A DNA stretch of 64,000 nucleotides from Methylobacterium haplocladii (GTDB lineage Bacteria > Pseudomonadota > Alphaproteobacteria > Rhizobiales > Beijerinckiaceae), in NCBI RefSeq assembly GCF_007992175.1, contig NZ_BJZT01000003.1, positions 1 through 64,000 of the forward strand, read 5' to 3'. The position numbers and the translations under genes were made by a program. The notes beneath the pieces were generated by a model. It made no database searches. It saw only the letters and a list, made by a program, of their open reading frames with translations, and had not been told where the DNA came from. This document shows positions 21,665 through 30,987 of the stretch, in pieces (the first letter of the stretch is position 1; the number at the start of each line of letters is the position of its first letter).

Positions 21665-23908
21665 TCAGGAAGCCTGCTTCGTCTCCGAGGCCTCCACCTC
21701 GGCCAGGCTGCAGGCATCCGCCGCCAGCCGGCGTGCGAAGGCATCGGGCTCCAGCGCCTTGGCGTAGCGAAAACCCTGGCCGAGGCGACATCCCATGGCA
21801 AGGAGCGCCGCCTCCTGCTCGGCCGTCTCGATTCCCTCCGCGATCACGCTCAGCCCGAGGCCGCGGCCGATATCGAGAAGGCCCTTCACGATGGCGGCAT
21901 CGAACGGGTCGGTGAGGATGTCGCGCACGAAGCTGCGATCGATCTTCAGCTTCGTCAGCGGGAAGCGCTTCAGCGTCGAAAGCGACGCGAAGCCGGTGCC
22001 GAAATCATCGAAGGCGATGCCGACACCGCTCTCGTGGAGATTGCGCAGCGGCCGCAGCATACTGTCGTCGGGCCGCAATGCGATGGTCTCGGTCACCTCG
22101 ATCTCGATATCCGCCGAGCCGAGGCCGTGGCGCTCGAGCGCCTCGGTCACCACCGCGTCGAGGGTGCCGGACCGAAGCTGCGCCGCGTACAGGTTCACGG
22201 CGACGCGTCCCGCCGGCAGGCCGGCGGCGCGCCACGCGGCCGTCTGGCGGCAGGCCTCGTCGATGGTCCACCAGCCGACGGAGAGGGCGAGGACGCTGGA
22301 TTCGATCGCCGGCAGAAACTCGGCCGGCGGCAGGAGCCCGCGCTCGGGATGCCGCCAGCGGATCAGGGCCTCCGCGCCGCAGATCCGGCCGCTCTCGAGG
22401 TCGACCTGGGGCTGGTAGTGGAGTTCCAGCTCCTGCCGCTCGGCGGCGATGCGGAGCCGATCGATCAGGTCGCGCCGCGCGGCCTCGGCACTGCGCATCA
22501 CCGGCTCGAACAGCCGGAAGCAGCGGCCGCCGTCGCGGCGCGCCTGATGCAGGGCGAGGTCGGCGCTCGCCAGCACCTCCTCGGCATCCGTGCCGTGGTT
22601 CGGTGCCAGGGCCGCACCGATGGCGACGCCGACATGAAGGGGATGGTCGCCGACTTGGATCGGTTCGGCGCAGGCCGACACCAGCGACTGCGCACAGGCC
22701 TGCGCCTCGAGCGGGTCGGCGCGCCCCGGCAGCAGTACGGCGAGTTCGTCGCCCTGGATCCGCGCCAGCAATGCGCCCGACCGAAGACGAGCGGTCAAGC
22801 GGACGGAAAGGGCTTCGAGGAGGGCGTCGCCGATCGCATAGCCGAGGCTGTCGTTGGCGCTGCGAAGGCCATCGACGCCGAGCATGAGGAGGATCGCCTC
22901 GCCGCCGCTCGACTGCATAGCGGTGAGTTCCTCGACGACCCGGTTGCGGTTGGGCAGCCCCGAGCGCGGATCCTGGTGGGCGAGGCGCAGCAGCCGGGCG
23001 TCCCGGTGGCGGCGCTCGGAGATGTCGCGGATCACGGCGCCGATGGCGAGGCCCGCTCCGCCGCGCCAGCTCGACAGCGAGAGCTCGATCGGCAGTTCGC
23101 TGCCATCCTTCCTCACGGCGGTGACTTCGACGGACTTGCCGGCGAGCCGCGGCGTTCCGCCTGCCACCATCGCTGCCATTCCGGCCGTGTGCGGCCCGTG
23201 GAAGCGGGCCGGCACGATCGCGCGCACGTTGAGGCCCAGCATCGTCCCGGGCTCGTAGCCGAGCAGGCGTTCGCACGAGGCATTGGCCCGCGTGATGGTG
23301 CCGAGGTCGTCGGAGATCAACACCGCGAACTGCGTCGCATCGAGGAAGTCGTCGGCGTGGTCGCCGGCGGCACCGGTCGGCCCTGCCTCCAGAAGGTGTG
23401 CAGCAATACGCGCGAGACGCCTCAGACGTGTCCGCGACCGTCCGGAAAAGGCTGGGCGCGGTAGCCTGTCGGCGACGGCGAGCCAGCCCAGGGTGTCGCC
23501 GCCGAGGCCGAGCAGCGGAACGCCGGCATAGAATCGAACGGCCGCCTCGCCGGTCACGAAGGAATGGCTGCGCCGGAGCGGATCGGCGAGGGCGTCGTGC
23601 ACGATCACGGCGCCGTCGGCTTCGAGCCCATGCGGACAGGCTCCGGGAGCCTGGGCGAAGCCCGCGAGCCCCTGAAAGCTACCGCAGCCCTTCAGCCACT
23701 CCCGGCCACCGTCGATGAGCGAGATCGCCGCGATCGGGGTATCGGCAATGTCGGCGGCAAGTCCGAGCAGTCGATCGAGATGAGGATCGCCGCGTGTCTC
23801 GAACGCCCGAGCTGGACCTACGCCGCGGCAACAGGCAGGCACGGAAGCGACGGGGTGATCGTCCCTTGCGCCGGCCGAACCGACAGGCCTTGCAGCGTCG
23901 TCGAGCAT
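21665..23908 (-). CDS. GAF-PAS-GGDEF-EAL protein, probable c-di-GMP phosphodiesterase
   Basis: A 747-residue soluble signalling protein. It has a GAF-like domain (about 40-170), a PAS domain (about 185-300), a GGDEF domain in which the signature is degraded (IQGDELAVL in place of RxGGDEF), and an EAL domain (about 480-730). The EAL domain keeps GAEALIRW, the VNLYAAQL asparagine, EVTET, DDFGTGFAS, KIDRSF and EGIET. So it should hydrolyse cyclic di-GMP, with the GGDEF part as an allosteric GTP-binding module rather than a synthase. Its neighbours are a permease gene (139 bp downstream) and an L,D-transpeptidase gene upstream. Confidence 0.9.
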   Translation of the reverse strand: MLDDAARPVGSAGARDDHPVASVPACCRGVGPARAFETRGDPHLDRLLGLAADIADTPIAAISLIDGGREWLKGCGSFQGLAGFAQAPGACPHGLEADGAVIVHDALADPLRRSHSFVTGEAAVRFYAGVPLLGLGGDTLGWLAVADRLPRPAFSGRSRTRLRRLARIAAHLLEAGPTGAAGDHADDFLDATQFAVLISDDLGTITRANASCERLLGYEPGTMLGLNVRAIVPARFHGPHTAGMAAMVAGGTPRLAGKSVEVTAVRKDGSELPIELSLSSWRGGAGLAIGAVIRDISERRHRDARLLRLAHQDPRSGLPNRNRVVEELTAMQSSGGEAILLMLGVDGLRSANDSLGYAIGDALLEALSVRLTARLRSGALLARIQGDELAVLLPGRADPLEAQACAQSLVSACAEPIQVGDHPLHVGVAIGAALAPNHGTDAEEVLASADLALHQARRDGGRCFRLFEPVMRSAEAARRDLIDRLRIAAERQELELHYQPQVDLESGRICGAEALIRWRHPERGLLPPAEFLPAIESSVLALSVGWWTIDEACRQTAAWRAAGLPAGRVAVNLYAAQLRSGTLDAVVTEALERHGLGSADIEIEVTETIALRPDDSMLRPLRNLHESGVGIAFDDFGTGFASLSTLKRFPLTKLKIDRSFVRDILTDPFDAAIVKGLLDIGRGLGLSVIAEGIETAEQEAALLAMGCRLGQGFRYAKALEPDAFARRLAADACSLAEVEASETKQAS

Positions 23909-24260
23909 GCCTCGGGCGATCCTCGCCGAATTTCAAGCAAAGTCACCTTCCGCACTTCCACCTTTCAAAGCGTTAAGGCTCAGCACCGAACATCCGCGAC
24001 GAGCGGAAGGTCGTCTTCAAGACCGTGGCTCTGAGCGAATGTTGTGGAAGCGGCTTTCGACCGCCGGTTTCCAACCCGGCACTGGCTCCGCGCGGCACGA
24101 CGATCATCGGAGGATTGCCGGACCACCAGCGTTCGTCTCCGGCGTTCGGCAGAACGTTTTGCACAATCGATCGAGATCTCGATTTTTCTGCGCACCGCAC
24201 CGTGCTGATGCACGCATGCCCCGGACGTGATTGCTGCCGTCCGGGACATGCGCATCGACG
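23909..24260. other. Intergenic region without a gene
   Basis: 352 bp between the c-di-GMP protein and the L,D-transpeptidase, both on the minus strand. No coding signal is seen. It must hold the promoter of the c-di-GMP gene and contains the hairpin at 24214-24251. The region 23970-24200 is less GC-rich than its surroundings. Confidence 0.5.
24214..24251 (-). terminator. Hairpin after the L,D-transpeptidase gene
   Basis: GCATGCCCCGGACG pairs with CGTCCGGGACATGC, 14 bp with one mismatch and a 10-nt loop, starting 9 bp after the stop codon of the L,D-transpeptidase. No T-tract follows, so termination efficiency is uncertain. Confidence 0.5.
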
Positions 24261-24833
24261 TCAGTTGCGCACGATGACCTTGGTGCCGACCTTTACGCGG
24301 TCATAGAGGTCGACCACGTCCTTGTTGGTCATGCGGATGCAACCGGACGATACGGCGGCGCCCATGGTCTCGGGCTCGTTCGAGCCGTGGATCCGGTAGA
24401 GCGATGAGCCGAGATACATGGCGCGGGCGCCGAGCGGGTTGTCCTGGCCGCCGGCCATGTAGCGCGGCAGGTCGGGACGGCGGGCGAGCATCTGCGACGG
24501 CGGGCGCCAATCCGGCCATTCCTTCTTCATGGTCACGCTCTTCACGCCGGACCACGAAAAGCCCTGCCGGCCGACGCCCACGCCGTAGCGCACGGCCTCG
24601 CCACCGGGCAGCACGTAGTAGAGCCGGCGCTCGCTCGTCGAGACGACGACGGTGCCGGGCTTCTCCTTGCCGCGCCAGGCGACGGTGTCCCGCGGGATCG
24701 CCTGCGTCTTGAAGATGTTCATGAAGTCGGCGATCGGCCCGCTGTCGAGCGGGTTTGCGCGGGCCTCGGGCGCCGCGCCCAGGCAGAGCATCGCGGCGAT
24801 GGCGGCCGGTGCGATGGTGTGGCGGAAGGTCAT
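24261..24833 (-). CDS. L,D-transpeptidase (YkuD domain)
   Basis: A 190-residue exported enzyme from the ATG at 24833; an upstream in-frame extension lacks a signal peptide and is rejected. Residues 1-26 are a signal peptide ending ARA. The YkuD catalytic motif is complete: HGSNEP followed by AAVSSGCIRMTN, with the nucleophile cysteine. Such enzymes make 3-3 cross-links in peptidoglycan or attach outer-membrane proteins to it. It is isolated, with an unrelated gene on the opposite strand upstream. Confidence 0.92.
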   Translation of the reverse strand: MTFRHTIAPAAIAAMLCLGAAPEARANPLDSGPIADFMNIFKTQAIPRDTVAWRGKEKPGTVVVSTSERRLYYVLPGGEAVRYGVGVGRQGFSWSGVKSVTMKKEWPDWRPPSQMLARRPDLPRYMAGGQDNPLGARAMYLGSSLYRIHGSNEPETMGAAVSSGCIRMTNKDVVDLYDRVKVGTKVIVRN

Positions 24834-25097
24834 GCCGAATCTGCTCCTCGTCGGTCCGGTGCGCCGAGCCGCCTCATCGGGGCAAAGCGCGAGCACCAAG
24901 GGATTGGCAGCCGAGTTGGGGCGGAAGGGAGGCGCGGCTGTGCGCTTCCGGCAACAGCAGGGCGAAACCGACATCGGACTAGGGTCGCCCCCTGCTACTG
25001 CCAGCCTGCGCGTCGAAGACGATTGGTTCCCTGCCAATCGGCTAAGACAGGATGACAGAATGTCGCGGTCGATTGCATCGGAGGATAAATCTCCCCA

Positions 25098-25481
25098 ATG
25101 TCCTCTCCCGTGACGGCTACGTTCCCCTCCATACGGACAGGCAGGGCTGCCGGCTGCGTGCTGGTCGCCCTCCTCTGCATCCTGACGACGGCCCTGTTTG
25201 CGCTTGCCGACGCCTCTGCGTCCAAGGCTGCGCCCTCGGGCGCCGCGCTGTCGCGGGTCGAGACTGCCGTCAAATCCGAAGGCAGCCGAGACGTGCCGGC
25301 GGATTTCGTGGCGGGTCGCGCCGTTGCCGACTCGGACAACCCGTTCGAGCATGGCCGTCTCCCCCTCGCCGATGCCGTGGTGCCCGCGCCCTGCCTGACC
25401 TCCGGCAGCCTTGTGCTGATCGCCGATACGGGACCGGCCGGAGCCGCGAGTCCGCTGCCCGAGCGTCCGCCCCGCGTCTGA
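25098..25481 (+). CDS. Small exported protein of unknown function
   Basis: A 127-residue protein. After a 15-residue leader there is one hydrophobic segment (AAGCVLVALLCILTTALFAL, about 17-36), a signal peptide or anchor; the rest is Ala/Pro-rich with one cysteine. The ribosome site is a GGAGG about 14 bp before the ATG, rather far. It is on the same strand as the efflux genes but 309 bp away. No family recognised, and the call is tentative. Confidence 0.5.
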   Translation: MSSPVTATFPSIRTGRAAGCVLVALLCILTTALFALADASASKAAPSGAALSRVETAVKSEGSRDVPADFVAGRAVADSDNPFEHGRLPLADAVVPAPCLTSGSLVLIADTGPAGAASPLPERPPRV

Positions 25482-25790
25482 CGACCCCACGTCCGGTCCT
25501 GGCCTCGGCTTCGGCAGGCAGGTCCGCGACACGGATCGCAGTGTCGCGGGATCGCCCAGATTTCCCCGCATGCACCGACGCCGACGACACGGTGTACGAT
25601 CCGCACTGTCGCCGCATCCCCGGGATGCGCCTCAACCGCACGCCCGGCCGATCGACGATCGGGCCTGCGGAGACCCGGCGTCGAGACACCTCGCATCTCC
25701 CGCCGGGAGCATGACCCGGAAGCCCGGGCCATTCGTACCTGAAGAGGCCGTGTGCCTCCGACTTGAGCGTATCGCAGGAGCGAACCCATC
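25482..25790. other. Intergenic region before the efflux operon
   Basis: 309 bp without a convincing gene. It should contain the promoter of the acrA-like gene and any operator for a TetR-type repressor, but I see no clear -35/-10 pair or palindrome, and no repressor gene adjoins. Confidence 0.4.
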
Positions 25791-27065
25791 GTGACGTCGT
25801 CCCGCTTGAGCCCTCGCCGAGCCATCCGCAGCGGCTGGACCTGGAGCACCACGCTGGCCGCCAGCCTCGTGCTGGTCGCCGTCTCGGCCTGCAACGAACA
25901 GAAGGCCGCCGCCCCCGTGCCGCTGCCGCCGCCGGACGTCAGCGTGGTGAACGTCAAATCGCAGCCGATCCCCTACGTACGCGACCTGCCCGGGCGCGTG
26001 GCGCCGATGCGGATCGCCGAAGTGCGCTCGCGCGTCTCCGGCCTCGTCACCAAGCGCCTGTTCGAACAGGGCAGCGCGGTTCACGAGGGCGACATCCTCT
26101 ACAAGATCGACCCGGCGCCCTATCAGGTCGATCTCGCCAGCGCGGAGGCCACGCTCGCCAAGACCGAGGCGGCGCTGGTGCTCGCCTCGCAGCAGGCCGA
26201 GCGCCTCGAGACGCTGCTCGCCCGCAACACCGCGAGCCAGGCGCAATACGACACCGCCTATGCCGGAAAGAAGCAGGCCGAGGCCGAGGTCGCCGGCGCC
26301 AAGGCGATGCGCGACCGTGCCCGGCTCAACCTGTCCTGGACCGACGTGCGCGCGCCGATCTCCGGCCGCATCGGCCGGGCGCTGCTCACCGAGGGCACGC
26401 TGATCGAGTCCGGCACCACGGGGGTCCTCGCCACGATCCAGCAGCTCGACCCGATCTATGTCGACATCACCCAATCGGTCGGGGAACTGAACAAGCTGCG
26501 CCGAGACTTCGCCAGTGGCGAGCTCGACCGGCTGTCGCACGACGCGGCCAACGTCCACCTGATCATGGATGACGGTGCGCTCTACGGGTCTGCCGGCCGC
26601 CTGCTGTTCTCGGATGTCACAGCCGATCCGAGCACCGGCCAGGTGACGCTCCGCGTGTTGATCCCGAACCCGCACGACGAGCTGTTTCCCGGGATGTATG
26701 TCCGCGCCCGCATCAAGCAGGGCATCGACGTCGACGCCATTGCCGTGCCGCAGCAAGCGATCCAGCGCACCAACGACGGCAAGCCCGAGGTCTGGGTGGT
26801 GAAGGCCGACGGCCACGTCATGCTGCAGCCGATCGAGGTCGGTCCGGTGGTCGACGGCAATTGGGTGATCCGCGAAGGGCTCAAGCCCGGCCAGACCGTC
26901 GTGGTCGAGGGCTTTCAGAAGATCGTCGCCGGGATGGAGGTGAAGACCCACCCTTGGAAGACCGAGGTCCCGGAGGGCGACAAGCCGCACGATGCCGACG
27001 CCGCCGACAAGGACGCGGCCGCCTCCCCCGACGGGGCTGCCCAGCCCGTCGCCCAGGTCCGCTGA
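25791..27065 (+). CDS. acrA: RND efflux periplasmic adaptor, AcrA/MexA-like lipoprotein
   Basis: A 424-residue membrane-fusion protein with a GTG start and GGAG 9 bp upstream. The signal ends in a lipobox (LVAVSAC, Cys34), so the protein is lipid-anchored in the inner membrane. Then come the lipoyl halves (PGRVAPMRIAEVRSRVSG and RAPISGRIGR) around a coiled-coil hairpin (about 115-175), then the beta-barrel and membrane-proximal domains. The C-terminus is Asp/Lys/Ala-rich. It partners the RND pump encoded 15 bp downstream to export drugs or solvents. Confidence 0.93.
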   Translation: MTSSRLSPRRAIRSGWTWSTTLAASLVLVAVSACNEQKAAAPVPLPPPDVSVVNVKSQPIPYVRDLPGRVAPMRIAEVRSRVSGLVTKRLFEQGSAVHEGDILYKIDPAPYQVDLASAEATLAKTEAALVLASQQAERLETLLARNTASQAQYDTAYAGKKQAEAEVAGAKAMRDRARLNLSWTDVRAPISGRIGRALLTEGTLIESGTTGVLATIQQLDPIYVDITQSVGELNKLRRDFASGELDRLSHDAANVHLIMDDGALYGSAGRLLFSDVTADPSTGQVTLRVLIPNPHDELFPGMYVRARIKQGIDVDAIAVPQQAIQRTNDGKPEVWVVKADGHVMLQPIEVGPVVDGNWVIREGLKPGQTVVVEGFQKIVAGMEVKTHPWKTEVPEGDKPHDADAADKDAAASPDGAAQPVAQVR

Positions 27066-27080
27066 AGGCGCCGCAGGAAC

Positions 27081-30000
27081 ATGGCTCGCTTCTTTATCGA
27101 CCGGCCGGTCTTCGCCTGGGTCGTCGCGCTCTTCATCATGCTGGGCGGCGCGCTCTCGATCCCGAACCTGCCCGTGGCGCAGTATCCGATCATCGCGCCG
27201 CCCGCGATCGCGCTCTCGACGGCCTATCCCGGAGCCTCGGTGGAGAACCTCTACACGGGCACGACGCGCCTGATCGAGGACGAGCTCAACGGCGCGGCCA
27301 ACATCCTGAGCTTCGAATCGGCCTCCGACGGGTTCGGCGTCGTCGAGATCACCGCGAGCTTCCGGCCGGGCACCGATCCCGGCTATGCCGGCGTCGAGGT
27401 TCAGAACCGGCTCAAGCGCGTGGAAGCCCGTCTGCCCGCGGAAGTGCGCCAGCAGGGCATCCTGGTGGAGGAAGCCTCCGCCGCTACCCTCAACATCATC
27501 ACGCTGGTCTCCACCGACGGGAAGACCGACGAGGTCGGCCTCGGCGACTTCCTGATCCGCAACGTCATCAACGAGATCCGCCGCATCCCCGGCGTCGGCC
27601 GGGCGACGCTGTACTCGACCGAGCGCAGCTTGCGCATCTGGATCGACCCGGACAAGCTGCGCGGCCTCTCGCTCAACGCCGCCGACGTCACCAAGGCGAT
27701 CGGCAAGCAGAACGTCCAGATCGCGTCGGGCGCCGTCGGGGCGCAGCCGAGCCCGGAGGCGCACGCGGTCAACTACCCGATCATCGTCAAGGGCCAGATG
27801 ACGGAGCCGGAGGCCTTCGGCGCCGTCGTGCTGCGCGCGAACCCCGACGGCTCGAACGTTCGCCTGCGCGACGTCGCCAGGATCGAACTCGGCGGCGAGG
27901 ACTACAAGTTCACCACCCGCCTCAACGGCGGTCAGGCCGCCGGCATCTCGGTGACCCTCGCGCCCGATGGCAACGCGCTCGAGACCGCCAAGGCGATCCG
28001 CGCCAAGATGGAGGAGCTGTCGCAGTTCTTCCCCGACAGCCTGAAATGGGACATCCCCTACGACATCACGCCTGCCGTCCAGGCTTCGATCAAGAAGGTC
28101 ATGATGACCCTCGTCGAGGCCGTGGTGCTGGTCTTCATCGTGATGTTCGTCTTCCTCCAGAACATCCGCTACACGCTGATCCCGACCATCGTCGTGCCGA
28201 TCGCGCTGCTCGGCACCTGCACGGTGATGATGCTCGCCGGTTTCTCGGTGAACGTGCTGACCATGTTCGGCATGGTGCTCGCCATCGGCATCCTCGTCGA
28301 CGACGCCATCGTCGTGGTCGAGAACGTCGAGCGCATCATGAACGAGGAGGGGCTTCCGCCGAAGGAGGCCACCCGGAAGGCCATGAGCCAGATCACCGGC
28401 GCCATCATCGGCATCACGCTGGTGCTGATCGCGGTGTTCATCCCGATGGCGTTCTTCCCCGGCTCGGTCGGCATCATCTACCGCCAGTTCTCGATCGCGA
28501 TGGTCACCTCGATCGCCTTCTCGGCCCTGCTGGCGCTCTCGCTGACGCCGGCCCTCTGCGCGACGATCCTCAAGCCCATCGAGAAGGGCCACGGCCACGC
28601 CAAGGGCGGCGTCTTCGGCTGGTTCAACCGAATCGTCGACCGTGAGACCGCCCGCTACGCCGACGGCGTCGGCTGGTTCATCAAGAAGTCCGGCCGGGTG
28701 ATGGTGATCTACCTCGTGCTGGTCGGAGCCGTCGCCTACGGCTTCGCCCGGATGCCCCAGGCATTCCTACCCTTGGAGGACCAGGGCTTCTTCACCGTCG
28801 ACATCCAGACGCCGCCGGGCTCCTCCTTCAACCGCACCCTGGCCGCAGTGAAGAAAGTCGAGGACCACCTGATGGCGCAGCCGGGGGTCGCTACGGTGAC
28901 GATCATCAACGGCTTCTCGTTCTCGGGCCAGGGCCAGATGACGAGCCAGGCCTTCGTCACCCTGAAGGACTGGTCGCAGCGCGACGCCGCCAACTCGGCC
29001 GCGAACCTCGTGCGGGGCACCAACGAGGCGATGGCAAACTATCGCGATGCGAGCTTCGACGCGCAGGAGCCGCCGCCGATCGACAACCTCGGCAATGCCG
29101 CCGGCTTCTCGTTCCGTCTGCAGGACCGCGCCCAGAAGGGCTATTCGGCTCTGCTCGCGGCGCAGGAGCAGCTGCTCTCGCTGGCCAAGAAAAGCCCGAT
29201 CCTCACCAAGATGAAGATCGAGGGTCTGCCGCCGGCCCCCCAGGCCGAACTCGTCATCGACCGCGAGAAGGCCGCCGCGCTCGGCGTCGCCTTCGAGGAC
29301 ATCAACGACACGATCCAGGTGAATCTCGGCTCGGTCTACGTCAACGACTTCCCCAATCGTGGGAAGATGCAGCGCGTGATCGTCCAGTCCGAGGACCTGC
29401 AGCGCCTCGGCGCCTCGGACCTCTTGAACTACGCGGTCAAGAATGCGCAGGGCACGATGGTGCCGATGTCGTCCTTCGCCGACCTGAAATGGAGCGTCGG
29501 CCCGGCCCAGATCGTCGGCTTCAACGGCTACCAGTCGGTGCGCATCACCGGGGAGCCGGCCGCCGGCTACACCTCCGGCGACACCATCGCTGAGATGGAG
29601 CGGCTGATGACCTACCTGCCCAAGGGCTTCGGCTACGCCTGGACCGGCCAGTCCCTGCAGGAGAAGGAGGCCGGCAGCCAGGCGACGCTGCTGCTCGCCC
29701 TCTCGGTGGTGATCGTCTTCCTCTGTCTCGCGGCACTCTACGAGAGCTGGTCGATCCCGTTCTCTGTGCTGCTCGTGATCCCCCTCGGCGTCATCGGCTC
29801 GGTCGCCGCGGTCTATCTGCGCGGCATGCCGAACGACGTCTATTTCAAGATCGGTCTCATCACGATCATCGGCCTCTCTGCCAAGAACGCGATCCTGATC
29901 GTCGAATTCGCACGTGACCTCTGGAAGCCCGGCACCTCGATCGTCGAGGCCACGATCACGGCGTCCCGCCTGCGCTTCCGCCCGATCGTGATGACCTCGC

Positions 30001-30245
30001 TCGCCTTCATCTTCGGCGTTGTCCCCCTCGCCATCGCGACCGGCGCCGCCTCGAAGAGCCAACAGGCCATCGGCACCGGAGTGATGGGCGGCATGATCTC
30101 CGCCACCGTGCTCGCGGTGTTCTTCGTGCCGGTGTTTTTTGTGGTCGTGATGCGGCTGTTCAGGCGGCGGGATGTCGAGGCCGGGGAGCGCGAGGCCGCT
30201 GAGGCTCGGCCTATGCCGGCGGCGCATTCAGTGCCTGCGGAGTAG
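27081..30245 (+). CDS. acrB: RND multidrug efflux pump, AcrB/MexB-like
   Basis: A 1054-residue proton-driven inner-membrane pump of the HAE1 family. It begins MARFFIDRPVFAWV, the standard AcrB N-terminus, and carries the proton-relay aspartates at D407 and D408 (GILVDDAIVVVEN), the same numbers as in E. coli AcrB. The C-terminal half repeats the helix block with the family motif LSAKNAILIVEFARD. Length is normal. No outer-membrane (TolC/OprM) gene follows; instead the operon runs into the GIY-YIG inverted-repeat element. Confidence 0.95.
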   Translation: MARFFIDRPVFAWVVALFIMLGGALSIPNLPVAQYPIIAPPAIALSTAYPGASVENLYTGTTRLIEDELNGAANILSFESASDGFGVVEITASFRPGTDPGYAGVEVQNRLKRVEARLPAEVRQQGILVEEASAATLNIITLVSTDGKTDEVGLGDFLIRNVINEIRRIPGVGRATLYSTERSLRIWIDPDKLRGLSLNAADVTKAIGKQNVQIASGAVGAQPSPEAHAVNYPIIVKGQMTEPEAFGAVVLRANPDGSNVRLRDVARIELGGEDYKFTTRLNGGQAAGISVTLAPDGNALETAKAIRAKMEELSQFFPDSLKWDIPYDITPAVQASIKKVMMTLVEAVVLVFIVMFVFLQNIRYTLIPTIVVPIALLGTCTVMMLAGFSVNVLTMFGMVLAIGILVDDAIVVVENVERIMNEEGLPPKEATRKAMSQITGAIIGITLVLIAVFIPMAFFPGSVGIIYRQFSIAMVTSIAFSALLALSLTPALCATILKPIEKGHGHAKGGVFGWFNRIVDRETARYADGVGWFIKKSGRVMVIYLVLVGAVAYGFARMPQAFLPLEDQGFFTVDIQTPPGSSFNRTLAAVKKVEDHLMAQPGVATVTIINGFSFSGQGQMTSQAFVTLKDWSQRDAANSAANLVRGTNEAMANYRDASFDAQEPPPIDNLGNAAGFSFRLQDRAQKGYSALLAAQEQLLSLAKKSPILTKMKIEGLPPAPQAELVIDREKAAALGVAFEDINDTIQVNLGSVYVNDFPNRGKMQRVIVQSEDLQRLGASDLLNYAVKNAQGTMVPMSSFADLKWSVGPAQIVGFNGYQSVRITGEPAAGYTSGDTIAEMERLMTYLPKGFGYAWTGQSLQEKEAGSQATLLLALSVVIVFLCLAALYESWSIPFSVLLVIPLGVIGSVAAVYLRGMPNDVYFKIGLITIIGLSAKNAILIVEFARDLWKPGTSIVEATITASRLRFRPIVMTSLAFIFGVVPLAIATGAASKSQQAIGTGVMGGMISATVLAVFFVPVFFVVVMRLFRRRDVEAGEREAAEARPMPAAHSVPAE

Positions 30246-30267
30246 AGTTGGAGCCGCGTCAGCCGTG

Positions 30268-30651
30268 CTTCGAGGTCCGCTACGCGGGCACCTCAGCATG
30301 AGGGGCTGGGATAGGCTCCATTGGCGTGGCGCTATGAGGCTGTGGAAGGAACGCTTTCGTCTACATCCTGCGATGTGTCGACGGCAGCTACTATGTTGGT
30401 TCGGCTCGCGGTTAGAGTCTCGAAAAGCGCTTTGGTGAGCATTAATCGGGGAGGTATCCCGGACACACCTATCACCGACGCCATCGCTGCCGAGCGCCAG
30501 ATCAAGGGCTGGAGCCGGGCGAAGAAGGAAGCGCTGATCGCCGAGAACTGGGACAGGCTTCAGGAACTGGCGAAGCGCCCAACGGCCCGAACCGAACGCT
30601 CATCCAAACCACCCGCCTCACACTGAGGTGCCCGCGTAGCGGGCCTCGAAG
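30268..30651. mobile_element. Small element bounded by 29-bp inverted repeats, carrying a dead GIY-YIG gene
   Basis: The left arm (30268-30296) and right arm (30623-30651) are inverted copies of a 29-bp sequence with a single mismatch, and similarity continues inward for about 7 bp (TGAGG). Each arm contains its own palindromes, CCCGC-TAC-GCGGG and CCTCA-N3-TGAGG, so it can fold into hairpins. Between them lie the remains of a GIY-YIG nuclease gene. The whole is 384 bp and begins 22 bp after the acrB stop. It looks like a short palindrome-bounded mobile or homing unit; it may also now terminate the acrAB transcript. Confidence 0.65.
30338..30626 (+). pseudogene. Decayed GIY-YIG endonuclease gene
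   Basis: One frame reads NAFVYILRCVDGSYYVGSAR, a clear GIY-YIG (YhbQ/UPF0213-like) start, then a TAG stop (near 30416), a short stretch (SLEKRFGEH), a second stop, and GHTYHR. After a frame change the typical C-terminal part appears: IAAERQIKGWSRAKKEALIA, then NWDRLQELAKRP. About 15 residues between the two parts seem to be missing. Two in-frame stops and at least one frameshift mean it is not functional. The stop codon overlaps the right inverted repeat. Confidence 0.8.
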
Positions 30652-30666
30652 GGTCGTCCAGAAGGC

Positions 30667-30987
30667 TCAGCCGCTTCTTGGCTTCGCCACTCGCCGCGCC
30701 CCATACCCCACGAGCGCCCACAGGAACGACCCCACCGTTCGCACGGGAAAGAACGTCGGCAGGTCGGCGGCGACCGGGGCCGGCCAGGGGATACCGATGG
30801 CCGTAATTAGCCAGGAGGCGAGTACCGAGACCGCGAGGCCCGCGATCGCGGCCAGAAACAGCTTGCCAAACTGGTTTGCGGTCCAGCCGAGCCAGACCGA
30901 GACCAGGATCAGGACCGGGTCGAACGCCGCCATGATCCACACGGCGAACGGATAGACCGGGACGGAGAGGTGCTCGGCGGGGGTCAC
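30667..30987 (-). CDS. Small membrane protein of unknown function
   Basis: A 106-residue protein. The GTG at 30987 overlaps the gatA stop (GTGA), so it is translated in coupling with gatA. Three hydrophobic segments are visible (about 12-32, 40-60 and 78-95), with a Trp-containing first segment and an Arg/Lys-rich tail. No recognised family. Coupling to gatA suggests co-expression but not a related function. Confidence 0.7.
   Translation of the reverse strand: MTPAEHLSVPVYPFAVWIMAAFDPVLILVSVWLGWTANQFGKLFLAAIAGLAVSVLASWLITAIGIPWPAPVAADLPTFFPVRTVGSFLWALVGYGARRVAKPRSG

Noticed and set aside
25632-28598. 988-codon open frame on the minus strand opposite acrA and acrB
   Set aside because: Low-complexity His/Asp/Arg/Gly translation typical of antisense to GC-rich coding DNA; the plus-strand genes are unmistakable.
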